This document shows, one piece after another, positions 57,606 to 64,000 of a DNA stretch of 64,000 nucleotides (positions are counted from its first letter, which is position 1; each line of letters opens with the position of its first letter). Source of the DNA: Allopseudospirillum japonicum. GTDB taxonomy: Bacteria > Pseudomonadota > Gammaproteobacteria > Pseudomonadales > Halomonadaceae. Under the pieces are notes generated by a model that was not told where the DNA came from, did not search any database, and saw nothing but the letters and a program-made list of their open reading frames with translations. Position numbers and translations under genes: made by a program. The DNA is taken from assembly GCF_900108915.1 (NCBI RefSeq), contig NZ_FNYH01000002.1:62001-126000 (forward strand), written 5' to 3'.

Positions 57606-58937
57606 GTGGCGCACAATCCCCTACTGGACCGCTTAAAAGCCTATCAGCTGCAAGATGCAGTTAAACCCAAAGCCTTAATTGAAGGCCGTTTGGTACGCAT
57701 GGTAGGCCTTACCCTAGAAGCTGTAGGTTGCAACCTACCTGTAGGGAGTTATTGCAATATTGAAAGTGCTACAGGGCAGCCAATTGAAGCTGAAGTCGTA
57801 GGTTTTTCAGGCGATCGCTTATACCTAATGCCTGTTGGGTTGGCAGAAGGTTTGCGTCCGGGGGCGCGTGTGACCCCAAACCAAAGAGCTTTACAAGTCC
57901 CTGTGGGGTTTCACTTGTTGGGGCGAGTACTTAATGGTAGTGGCCAGCCTTTGGATTCTCTTGGGCCGCTTATTGCTGATGATTATGTGAGCTTAAACGG
58001 TCGAATCATTAACCCTTTGCAGCGTGATCCGATTAGCCAACCTATGGATGTGGGGATTTGTGCGATTAATGCCTTGTTTACTGTGGGCCGTGGTCAACGT
58101 TTGGGGTTAATGGCCGGTAGTGGTGTGGGTAAATCCATGTTGTTAGGGATGATGACTAAATTTACCTCCGCAGATATTACTGTTGTAGGGCTCATTGGTG
58201 AGCGGGGCCGCGAGGTTAAAGAATTTATCGAGCATATTTTAGGGCCGGAAGGGATGGCCCGCTCGGTCGTGGTTGCCTCCCCTGCGGATGATCCGCCACT
58301 AATGCGTTTGCGCGCGGCTATGCTGACAACCAGTATCGCTGAGTATTACCGAGATCAAGGCAAGGATGTGCTCTTATTGATGGACTCACTAACGCGTTTT
58401 GCACAAGCACAGCGTGAATTATCTTTGGCAGTTGGTGAGCCACCTGCAACTAAAGGCTACCCTCCTTCAGTATTTGCGAAAATTCCGCAGTTGGTGGAGC
58501 GTGCTGGTAATGGGCCTGCAGGGGGCGGATCCATTACGGCATTTTATACCGTCCTGACGGAAGGGGATGACCAACAAGATCCGATTGCCGATGCCACGCG
58601 TGCTATTTTGGATGGCCATGTGGTGCTATCACGGCGTTTGGCTGAGGAAGGCCATTATCCTGCTATTGATGTGGAAGCCTCAATTAGTCGTGCTATGCCA
58701 CAAATTGTCAGTGAAGCGCACCTGCGTCGTGCTTATCGTTTTAAGCAAATTTATGCCCGCTATCAACAAAACCGAGATCTAATTAATGTCGGGGCTTATA
58801 CACAAGGCTCAGATCCTGAAACGGATTTTGCAATTGCGAAAATGCCACAAATTCGTGATTTTCTGCGCCAAAGTTTGCATGCAAGTGTACCTTTGCGCCA
58901 AAGTTGGCATCAATTAGAGGCTTTATTGCAAGCTTAG
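57606..58937 (+). CDS. fliI: Flagellum-specific ATPase FliI
   Basis: FliI is the ATPase that powers flagellar protein export. The 443-residue protein has Walker [10 protein letters not shown] (170-178), [14 protein letters not shown], Walker [17 protein letters not shown] and the F1-beta-like [15 protein letters not shown] and [27 protein letters not shown]. The GTG start has AAGGAG ten bases ahead inside the end of fliH, giving coupled translation. Confidence 0.96.
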   Translation: MAHNPLLDRLKAYQLQDAVKPKALIEGRLVRMVGLTLEAVGCNLPVGSYCNIESATGQPIEAEVVGFSGDRLYLMPVGLAEGLRPGARVTPNQRALQVPVGFHLLGRVLNGSGQPLDSLGPLIADDYVSLNGRIINPLQRDPISQPMDVGICAINALFTVGRGQRLGLMAGSGVGKSMLLGMMTKFTSADITVVGLIGERGREVKEFIEHILGPEGMARSVVVASPADDPPLMRLRAAMLTTSIAEYYRDQGKDVLLLMDSLTRFAQAQRELSLAVGEPPATKGYPPSVFAKIPQLVERAGNGPAGGGSITAFYTVLTEGDDQQDPIADATRAILDGHVVLSRRLAEEGHYPAIDVEASISRAMPQIVSEAHLRRAYRFKQIYARYQQNRDLINVGAYTQGSDPETDFAIAKMPQIRDFLRQSLHASVPLRQSWHQLEALLQA

Positions 58938-58968
58938 CGGGTATTCATGGGTGTAAAAGGGGGTAAAA

Positions 58969-59445
58969 ATGGCCAAGGCAGAATCTGAGCGTTTACGTCC
59001 TGTGTTAGATATGGCCTTGCGCAAAGAGCAAGAAGCAGCACAAGCTTTAGGGTATTTAAACCAAAAAATCACCCAAGAACAGCAAACCTTGCAGCAGTTA
59101 AAAGAATATGAGCAAGATTATCACCAGAATGTGATCGCCAAACGGATGCAAGGGGATCAAGTATTTAATCGTTATTCTTTATTAAGATATCAGAATTTTA
59201 TTAGCCGACTCAATGAAGCCGTTGGTCAGCAAGAAGCCCAAATCGACCAAGTGGAAGGCCAATTGCAACAAGTACGTGAATATTGGATGAAAAGTCGTGC
59301 TCGCGTGCAAGCGATTGAGAGTGTGATTCGTAAAGCACAAGAGCGTGAACAAGTAGCAGCAGCTAAACGTGAGCAGAAAATGGTCGATGAACTTGTATGT
59401 ATTGCAGCAGCACGCCGCATGTTAGCGCGTATTGACGCAAACTAG
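58969..59445 (+). CDS. fliJ: Flagellar export chaperone FliJ
   Basis: FliJ is the coiled-coil central stalk of the export ATPase. The 158-residue protein is almost entirely helical with long heptad runs (QEQQTLQQLKEYEQDY, NRYSLLRYQNFISRLNEAVGQQEAQIDQVEGQLQQVREYW, RVQAIESVIRKAQ). Length and place, directly after fliI, fit FliJ. The sequence is weakly conserved in general, so context carries weight. Confidence 0.88.
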   Translation: MAKAESERLRPVLDMALRKEQEAAQALGYLNQKITQEQQTLQQLKEYEQDYHQNVIAKRMQGDQVFNRYSLLRYQNFISRLNEAVGQQEAQIDQVEGQLQQVREYWMKSRARVQAIESVIRKAQEREQVAAAKREQKMVDELVCIAAARRMLARIDAN

Positions 59446-59490
59446 CTAGGTTGTAGCGGGAGCCTTGTAAACAGGTTTGGATATATTCAC

Positions 59491-59516
59491 AGCCTAAGTA
59501 CTAGGCTATTGATTTT
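59491..59516 (+). terminator. Weak terminator-like hairpin between fliJ and fliK
   Basis: AGCCTA/TAGGCT with a five-base loop, followed by ATTGATTTTT. It could reduce read-through into fliK. Confidence 0.35.
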
Positions 59517-59597
59517 TAGGGAAAAGGTCTTCCCTCGACACCTAATAAGCAAAGTACAGCATACACAAAGTACACTCATTTGCGGGGGAATGAAGCT

Positions 59598-61595
59598 ATG
59601 CAGGGGATTAGCCAAGTAGCACGTTTACTGAATTTATCACAGCAAGATTATACACAAGCTCAAGGTGCACAAAGCACTTCTATCTCTTTTCAGCGCCAGT
59701 TAACACAAGCGAATGCAGGTTATCAGGCACCAAGCAACACGCCTAAACCCAGCACACAGGCGCCTCAAAGCAAAACGACAGAACACACTGAGTCCAAAAA
59801 AGCACAGGTGCATACAGTAAAAACCCAAGTGCGTGAGCAGAAGACTAGTCACGCAACGGCTGGGGACCCACAAGAAAAGACGCAAAATAATACGGTATCT
59901 CTCGATAAGGAAAACAATCCGAAAATCACGATGGATGAAACAAAGTCGCAAACCTCGGGCGTTGCGCACTCTGAGACAAAGGAAGAGATAAAAGAAGAGA
60001 CAACACCAGCCTCATCAGTGCAACAAGAGGAAGGCCAAGGGGCAACACAGTCTGGCCTACAAGACGATGCTGCAACTGAAATCGACGAAAGTGCGGTAAA
60101 AGAGACTCCTGTGATAAAAGAGGGTGCCGTAACCGATGCGTCGACGATGACAACCACCACCACAGAAGAACAGACATTAGCCGAAGATGAGCTAGTTCTA
60201 GATATTCAGTTGCAACTGAGTACGCAGGCAGCATCACAGGATACGGATCAGTTAGCGCAAGAATTACAAAATACACAAACCCAAGTGAAAGCTTGGTTGT
60301 TAAAACTGATCCCTGAAGAAGTACAAATAAGTCCAGAACTGACTGAACAACTCAATGCCTTGCCAGAAGAAATAAGCACTCAAATACAAGAGTTGTTACT
60401 AGGTGAACCCTTAGCTGAAATCGAAAGCCAAGACTTACAGGCCTTATTGGCACAAATGCTGACAGGCTTACAGGTACAGGCACAGCCAGAGCAATTTGAT
60501 GCGGATTTTTTGGCGCAGCAAGAAGCCAAGTTGCAAAGTTTGTTAGCGGAGTTGGAAAGTAAATATCAGCTAGAAACAGGTACACTCGCACAAGCACTAT
60601 TGAGCTTTGAGCAAGAGTTACAAGCACTTGGATTAGAAGGACAAGATCTGTTGCAAATGCAGATACAGGTCTATCAGTTGGTGCGTCAAGACGCGACCAA
60701 TACGCCGCTAGATCCTGAAGGGGCACTTGATACTGAGGTGAGCACTTATGTACAGCAGTGGCGTGCTTTAAGCCGTGAAGCTCAAGTGCAGCTCGATGCA
60801 CAAAAACAGCAAATAAACAATGTATTACAAGAATACAGCCGAGGTTTGCAACAGAAAGAGCAAGCGCAAATGGATGCTTTGCTTGCGAGTGTTCGTGAGC
60901 CAGGTAGTGAGCGTTTACGTGAGGCTTTAGGCGATGTACTACACCAGTTAAAAACCTCAGCGCCTGCTGCCAATACAGAAAGTCTGCTGAAAAGTATGCA
61001 AAGTGCCTTAAATACAGGTACAAACTCAGGAGCAAATAGCCCTGCTGCAAGCTTAGGTGAGTTGGCTGCGATGACAGCTAGTTTAGGCAGCCAGGTGAAC
61101 ACATCTGCACGCCCATTGGCAGCAACGGCGATGTTGCCCAACCAAGGCCAAGCTTTACCAGGTCAACCTGGTGCGAATGAGGTGCTAGCGGAACGTGTTG
61201 CAGTCATGCAAGCGCGTGGGATGAAGTTTGCAGAAATTCACCTTGATCCACCAGAGCTAGGTAGTTTGCAAATTCGCATCCGTTTGAATCAAGATCAAGC
61301 ACATGTCAGCTTTCATGCAGCAAATCCACAGGTCCGCGAGGCATTAGAAGCTCAGGTCAATAAATTGAGAGATTTACTAGAAACGCAAGGCGTTCAGTTA
61401 GGCGATGTGGATGTGTCGGATCAAAGCCAGGGTGAAAGCCAGATGGCAGCTTTGGCACGCGCGGTACAAGAAGAACAAGCACGTGCTGCGCAAAATCAGC
61501 AAGATGGTGACGCCGACTTAACCACAGAAATGCAGCAAAATACTGCTAGCTCTACACCAAGGCGTACTTTAAGCTTAGTGGATTTTTATGCATAG
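59598..61595 (+). CDS. fliK: Flagellar hook-length control protein FliK
   Basis: FliK measures hook length and switches export specificity. The 665-residue protein is low-complexity and Gln/Thr/Glu-rich for most of its length, as expected of the ruler part, and ends with the FliK C-terminal domain (about 535-610): LAERVAVMQARGMKFAEIHLDPPELGSLQIRIRLNQDQAHVSFHAANPQVREALEAQVNKLRDLLETQG. An earlier TTG at 59580 is possible, but GGGGGAA lies just ahead of the ATG at 59598. It is longer than E. coli FliK, which could mean a longer hook. Confidence 0.92.
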   Translation: MQGISQVARLLNLSQQDYTQAQGAQSTSISFQRQLTQANAGYQAPSNTPKPSTQAPQSKTTEHTESKKAQVHTVKTQVREQKTSHATAGDPQEKTQNNTVSLDKENNPKITMDETKSQTSGVAHSETKEEIKEETTPASSVQQEEGQGATQSGLQDDAATEIDESAVKETPVIKEGAVTDASTMTTTTTEEQTLAEDELVLDIQLQLSTQAASQDTDQLAQELQNTQTQVKAWLLKLIPEEVQISPELTEQLNALPEEISTQIQELLLGEPLAEIESQDLQALLAQMLTGLQVQAQPEQFDADFLAQQEAKLQSLLAELESKYQLETGTLAQALLSFEQELQALGLEGQDLLQMQIQVYQLVRQDATNTPLDPEGALDTEVSTYVQQWRALSREAQVQLDAQKQQINNVLQEYSRGLQQKEQAQMDALLASVREPGSERLREALGDVLHQLKTSAPAANTESLLKSMQSALNTGTNSGANSPAASLGELAAMTASLGSQVNTSARPLAATAMLPNQGQALPGQPGANEVLAERVAVMQARGMKFAEIHLDPPELGSLQIRIRLNQDQAHVSFHAANPQVREALEAQVNKLRDLLETQGVQLGDVDVSDQSQGESQMAALARAVQEEQARAAQNQQDGDADLTTEMQQNTASSTPRRTLSLVDFYA

Positions 61596-61657
61596 TGAGC
61601 CTGTGTACTTGTGCAGGCGTTTTGACTTAGACCATGGGCGACAAAAGGCAACCGGTT

Positions 61658-62167
61658 ATGGCAGATGATGAATTAGGCGAAAAAAAGAGTAATAAGAAAA
61701 CCTTAATTATCGTGGTAGTGATTGTGCTTCTAGTCGCAGCAGCCTCCGCTGCAGCCACTTTGTTTTTCTTAGATAAAGTGCCTGTAGATGATTTATTACC
61801 ACAAGAATCCGCAGCAGCAGCCCAGGGACCACAAATTGTGCCCAGCGCCTCTGTATACTATAGCTTTGAAAAGCCCTTTGTGACCCCTTTTGCAGCGGCT
61901 TCAGGTAGTGCGCGCCAGCGTTTTATGCAAGTACGTTTGGCAGTAAAAGCTCAGTCTGATGATGCGTTAGAGGCCGTGAAACGCCATCTTCCGCGGGTGC
62001 TAAATGATTTGAATATGCTCTTTAGTAGTCAAGAGTTTAAAACATTGCAAACACCACAGGGAAAAGAAGAGTTACGTCAAGCTGCTACCCAAGTCGTGCA
62101 AAATGTTGTTCAGCAAGAGCAGGTGTCTATTGATGAAGTCTTGTTTACTGACTTTGTGATGCAATAA
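61658..62167 (+). CDS. fliL: Flagellar basal-body protein FliL
   Basis: FliL surrounds the stators and supports torque. The 169-residue protein has one membrane segment (TLIIVVVIVLLVAAASAAATLFF) after a short lysine-rich N-terminus, and the periplasmic domain with VYYSFEKPFVTPF, ALEAVKRHLPRVLNDLNMLFSSQEF and EELRQAATQVVQNVVQQ. The ATG at 61634 is possible, but AAAGG nine bases before 61658 favours the latter. It parallels the FliL-like gene at 36881-37342. Confidence 0.9.
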   Translation: MADDELGEKKSNKKTLIIVVVIVLLVAAASAAATLFFLDKVPVDDLLPQESAAAAQGPQIVPSASVYYSFEKPFVTPFAAASGSARQRFMQVRLAVKAQSDDALEAVKRHLPRVLNDLNMLFSSQEFKTLQTPQGKEELRQAATQVVQNVVQQEQVSIDEVLFTDFVMQ

Positions 62168-62267
62168 ATACAAGTGCTTCTGGAATTGAAGAGCTAGGTA
62201 AAGAGTCGATCTGGCATCTTCTAAGTGGCATAAACCTTAAGTTTTTGGCTTGATGGATTATTGATGT

Positions 62268-63242
62268 ATGGGTGCACAAGACCTTCTCTCGCAGGACGAA
62301 ATTGATGTGCTTCTTCACGGGGTGGATGATGATGATCTCCCCGCACCGGAAACCTCAAACGATACTGGGGATATTCAACCCTACGATATCACCAGCCAGG
62401 ATCGTATCGTGCGTGGGCGTATGCCTACGCTGGAAATGATTAATGAACGTTTTGCACGCTATACTCGCATCAGTCTGTTTAACTTGCTACGTCGTAGTGC
62501 ACACGTTGCTGCTGCAGGGGTACAAATTGTCAAGTTTGGCGAATATGTGCATACGCTATTTGTGCCTACCAGCTTAAATTTGGTCAAGATTCGTCCTTTG
62601 AGAGGGACCGCCCTTTTTGTCATGGATGCCAAGCTTGTATTTAAGCTGGTGGATAACTTTTTTGGTGGTGATGGGCGTCACGCTAAAATTGAAGGGCGTG
62701 AGTTTACCCCAACAGAAGTACGTATCGTACAAAAAGTCCTAGAGCAAGTCTTTGTTGATCTAAAGGAAGCTTGGAGCGCGGTATTGCCTTTAAACTTTGA
62801 ATATATAGGTTTTGAGGTGAATCCTGCGATGGCTAACATCGTCAGTCCGAGTGAAGTCGTTGTGGTGAGCTCTTTCCATATTGAGCTTGATGGAGGGGGG
62901 GGTGATATGCATATCACCATGCCCTATTCCATGATAGAGCCTGTGCGTGAAGAATTGGATTCTGGGGTGCAGTCTGACGTAGATGATATTGATGAACGTT
63001 GGGTGCGTGCCTTGCGTGCTGATGTCATGGAAGCGCGCATTCCTCTTAATGTCACTGTGGTTGAGCGTGAAGTGACTTTAAGGGATGTGATGAATTTTGA
63101 GCCTGGCGATATCATTCCCATCGATATGCCGCAACATGTCACCTTGTTGGCAAATGGCGTACCGACGTTTAAGTGTAAAATGGGACGCTCGGATGAGTAT
63201 CTAGCACTGAAGATCATGGAACAAATCAAGTTACAGCGTTAA
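62268..63242 (+). CDS. fliM: Flagellar motor switch protein FliM
   Basis: FliM binds phosphorylated CheY and reverses the motor. The 324-residue protein starts with LLSQDEIDVLLHGV, the CheY-P-binding helix, followed by an acidic linker and the middle domain (RMPTLEMINERFARYTRISLFNLLRR, GTALFVMDAKLVFKLVDNFFGGDGR) and a C-terminal SpoA domain (TVVEREVTLRDVMNFEPGDIIPIDMPQHVTLLANGVPTFKCKMGRS). Length is standard. Confidence 0.96.
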   Translation: MGAQDLLSQDEIDVLLHGVDDDDLPAPETSNDTGDIQPYDITSQDRIVRGRMPTLEMINERFARYTRISLFNLLRRSAHVAAAGVQIVKFGEYVHTLFVPTSLNLVKIRPLRGTALFVMDAKLVFKLVDNFFGGDGRHAKIEGREFTPTEVRIVQKVLEQVFVDLKEAWSAVLPLNFEYIGFEVNPAMANIVSPSEVVVVSSFHIELDGGGGDMHITMPYSMIEPVREELDSGVQSDVDDIDERWVRALRADVMEARIPLNVTVVEREVTLRDVMNFEPGDIIPIDMPQHVTLLANGVPTFKCKMGRSDEYLALKIMEQIKLQR

Positions 63243-63264
63243 TCAATGGTAAGGAAATGCGTGC

Positions 63265-63810
63265 ATGAGTGACGATCCAAACAAAGGCGAAAACGCCGCA
63301 ACAGATGCAGATGATTGGGCGGCTGCACTTGAGGAAGAAGATACGGGTGCAGATGATTGGGCAGCAGCAATGGAAGAACAAGCTGAAGCCGATGCAGGCG
63401 GTGCGGAGGATGATTGGGCCGCGGCGATGCAAGAGCAAGCCGAGATTGATGCCGGTATTGCAGATGATCCCAATGCGATTAGTGAAGATGACATCCAACC
63501 GGCCCCTTTAGAATATTTAGAAGATAGCTCGCCAGGATATGATCCAGATAATCCTAATTTAGAAGTGATTATGGATATTCCTGTGACAATTTCGATGGAA
63601 GTGGGGAGTACAGAGATTGCGATTCGTAATTTGCTGCAACTCAACCAGGGTTCTGTGATTGAACTAGATCGTCTTGCTGGTGAGCCTTTGGATGTGAAAG
63701 TCAATGGTACCTTGATTGCCCATGGTGAAGTGGTCATGGTCAATGAAAAATTTGGTATTCGCTTAACGGATGTTGTTAGTCCTTCTGAGCGCATCAAACG
63801 TCTGCGCTAG
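63265..63810 (+). CDS. fliN: Flagellar motor switch protein FliN with tandem N-terminal repeats
   Basis: FliN forms the lower C-ring with FliM. The C-terminal SpoA domain is clear: DIPVTISMEVGSTEIAIRNLLQLNQGSVIELDRLAGEPLDVKVNGTLIAHGEVVMVNEKFGIRLTDVVSPSERIKRL. The N-terminus has three tandem repeats of ADDWAAA(L/M)EE type, with tryptophans at 18, 32 and 51, making it 181 residues against about 137 in E. coli. It starts 22 bases after fliM. Confidence 0.94.
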   Translation: MSDDPNKGENAATDADDWAAALEEEDTGADDWAAAMEEQAEADAGGAEDDWAAAMQEQAEIDAGIADDPNAISEDDIQPAPLEYLEDSSPGYDPDNPNLEVIMDIPVTISMEVGSTEIAIRNLLQLNQGSVIELDRLAGEPLDVKVNGTLIAHGEVVMVNEKFGIRLTDVVSPSERIKRLR

Positions 63811-63844
63811 TGCACTTAACAAAGAAGGAGGCAAGCGACCACTT

Positions 63845-64000
63845 ATGAAACGAGTGTCTCACCTTAAAAAAAATCAGGTGTATTGGGCACTGCTTGCCTT
63901 TCTTATTCTGGTTCTTGTTTCTGCGGTTGATGTGCGTGCCTCTGCTAATATGCCAGCGGAAACAGACCAGCATGGACAAAATCAACCTGAGTCACCTGCT
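63845..64000 (+). CDS. fliO: Flagellar biosynthesis protein FliO, N-terminal part
   Basis: The last gene runs off the window after 52 codons. It starts MKRVSHLKKNQVYWALLAFLI with a hydrophobic stretch and a cleavage-like ADVRA-type end, then a polar region. Position directly after fliN and the N-terminal membrane signal fit FliO, a scaffold for FliP assembly. AGGAGG lies a few bases upstream. The call rests mainly on context. Confidence 0.75.
   Translation, partial: MKRVSHLKKNQVYWALLAFLILVLVSAVDVRASANMPAETDQHGQNQPESPA

Noticed and set aside
60352-61050. 232-residue minus-strand frame inside fliK
   Set aside because: Antisense shadow of the low-complexity Gln-rich region.
63243-63797. 184-residue minus-strand frame over fliN
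   Set aside because: Alanine/serine-rich shadow of the FliN repeats on the other strand.

Overview
The window is a stretch of a gammaproteobacterial chromosome, most likely from the Pseudomonadales/Oceanospirillales side of the class. This rests on an MvaT-type H-NS protein, a DcaP-like porin, a six-gene Mrp/Pha antiporter with fused A and B subunits, an rppH-ptsP pair, a cytochrome c4/engB neighbourhood, and a polar-type fliEFGHIJKLMNO cluster. Base composition is moderate. I see no rRNA, tRNA, CRISPR array or complete insertion sequence.

Layout. 1-5.5 kb: the end of a ubiquinone hydroxylase gene, dapD (lysine/peptidoglycan), mtnB-mtnD (methionine salvage), a class II aldolase-like gene with hemE, and ribA. 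5.5-11 kb: central sugar metabolism on the minus strand, tkt (with its own terminator), then epd-pgk-fba. 11-15.9 kb: an accessory segment with a PepSY membrane protein, a non-coding stretch rich in inverted repeats, and a 723-residue ABC/AAA-type ATPase with a divergent small ORF. The ATPase gene is A+T-rich and is the best candidate for a transferred, perhaps anti-phage, gene. 15.9-28 kb: guaA and guaB (separated by an opposite-strand thioesterase), mutS, ptsP-rppH, a HAD phosphatase and pckA.

28-34.6 kb: the Mrp/Pha cation/proton antiporter operon, preceded by a possible 49-residue membrane peptide. 34.6-45.6 kb: an ArsC-like protein, cytochrome c4, engB (with a candidate small RNA upstream), a periplasmic FliL-like protein, dsbB, a TrpXYZ-type ABC transporter, mvaT with a long leader, an HD-GYP response regulator, a beta-propeller lipoprotein and the phosphate transporter pit. 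45.9-51.5 kb: a CYTH-CHAD triphosphatase, a porin, epmA, a small DUF2892 protein and a GGDEF-family protein with a degenerate active site.

52-64 kb: flagellar basal body, export and switch genes fliE, F, G, H, I, J, K, L, M, N and the start of fliO, all on the plus strand, with a sigma-54-like promoter before fliE. FliH is about 666 residues, far beyond the usual length, because of a roughly 400-residue acidic C-terminal extension. FliN carries three tandem DDWAAA repeats. Chemotaxis-linked functions (flagellar switch, an HD-GYP regulator, a GGDEF relative) suggest a motile cell that uses cyclic-di-GMP. Most other genes are conserved housekeeping genes; the accessory ATPase, the FliH extension, the FliL-like protein and several small ORFs or RNA-like signals are the parts without a standard explanation.
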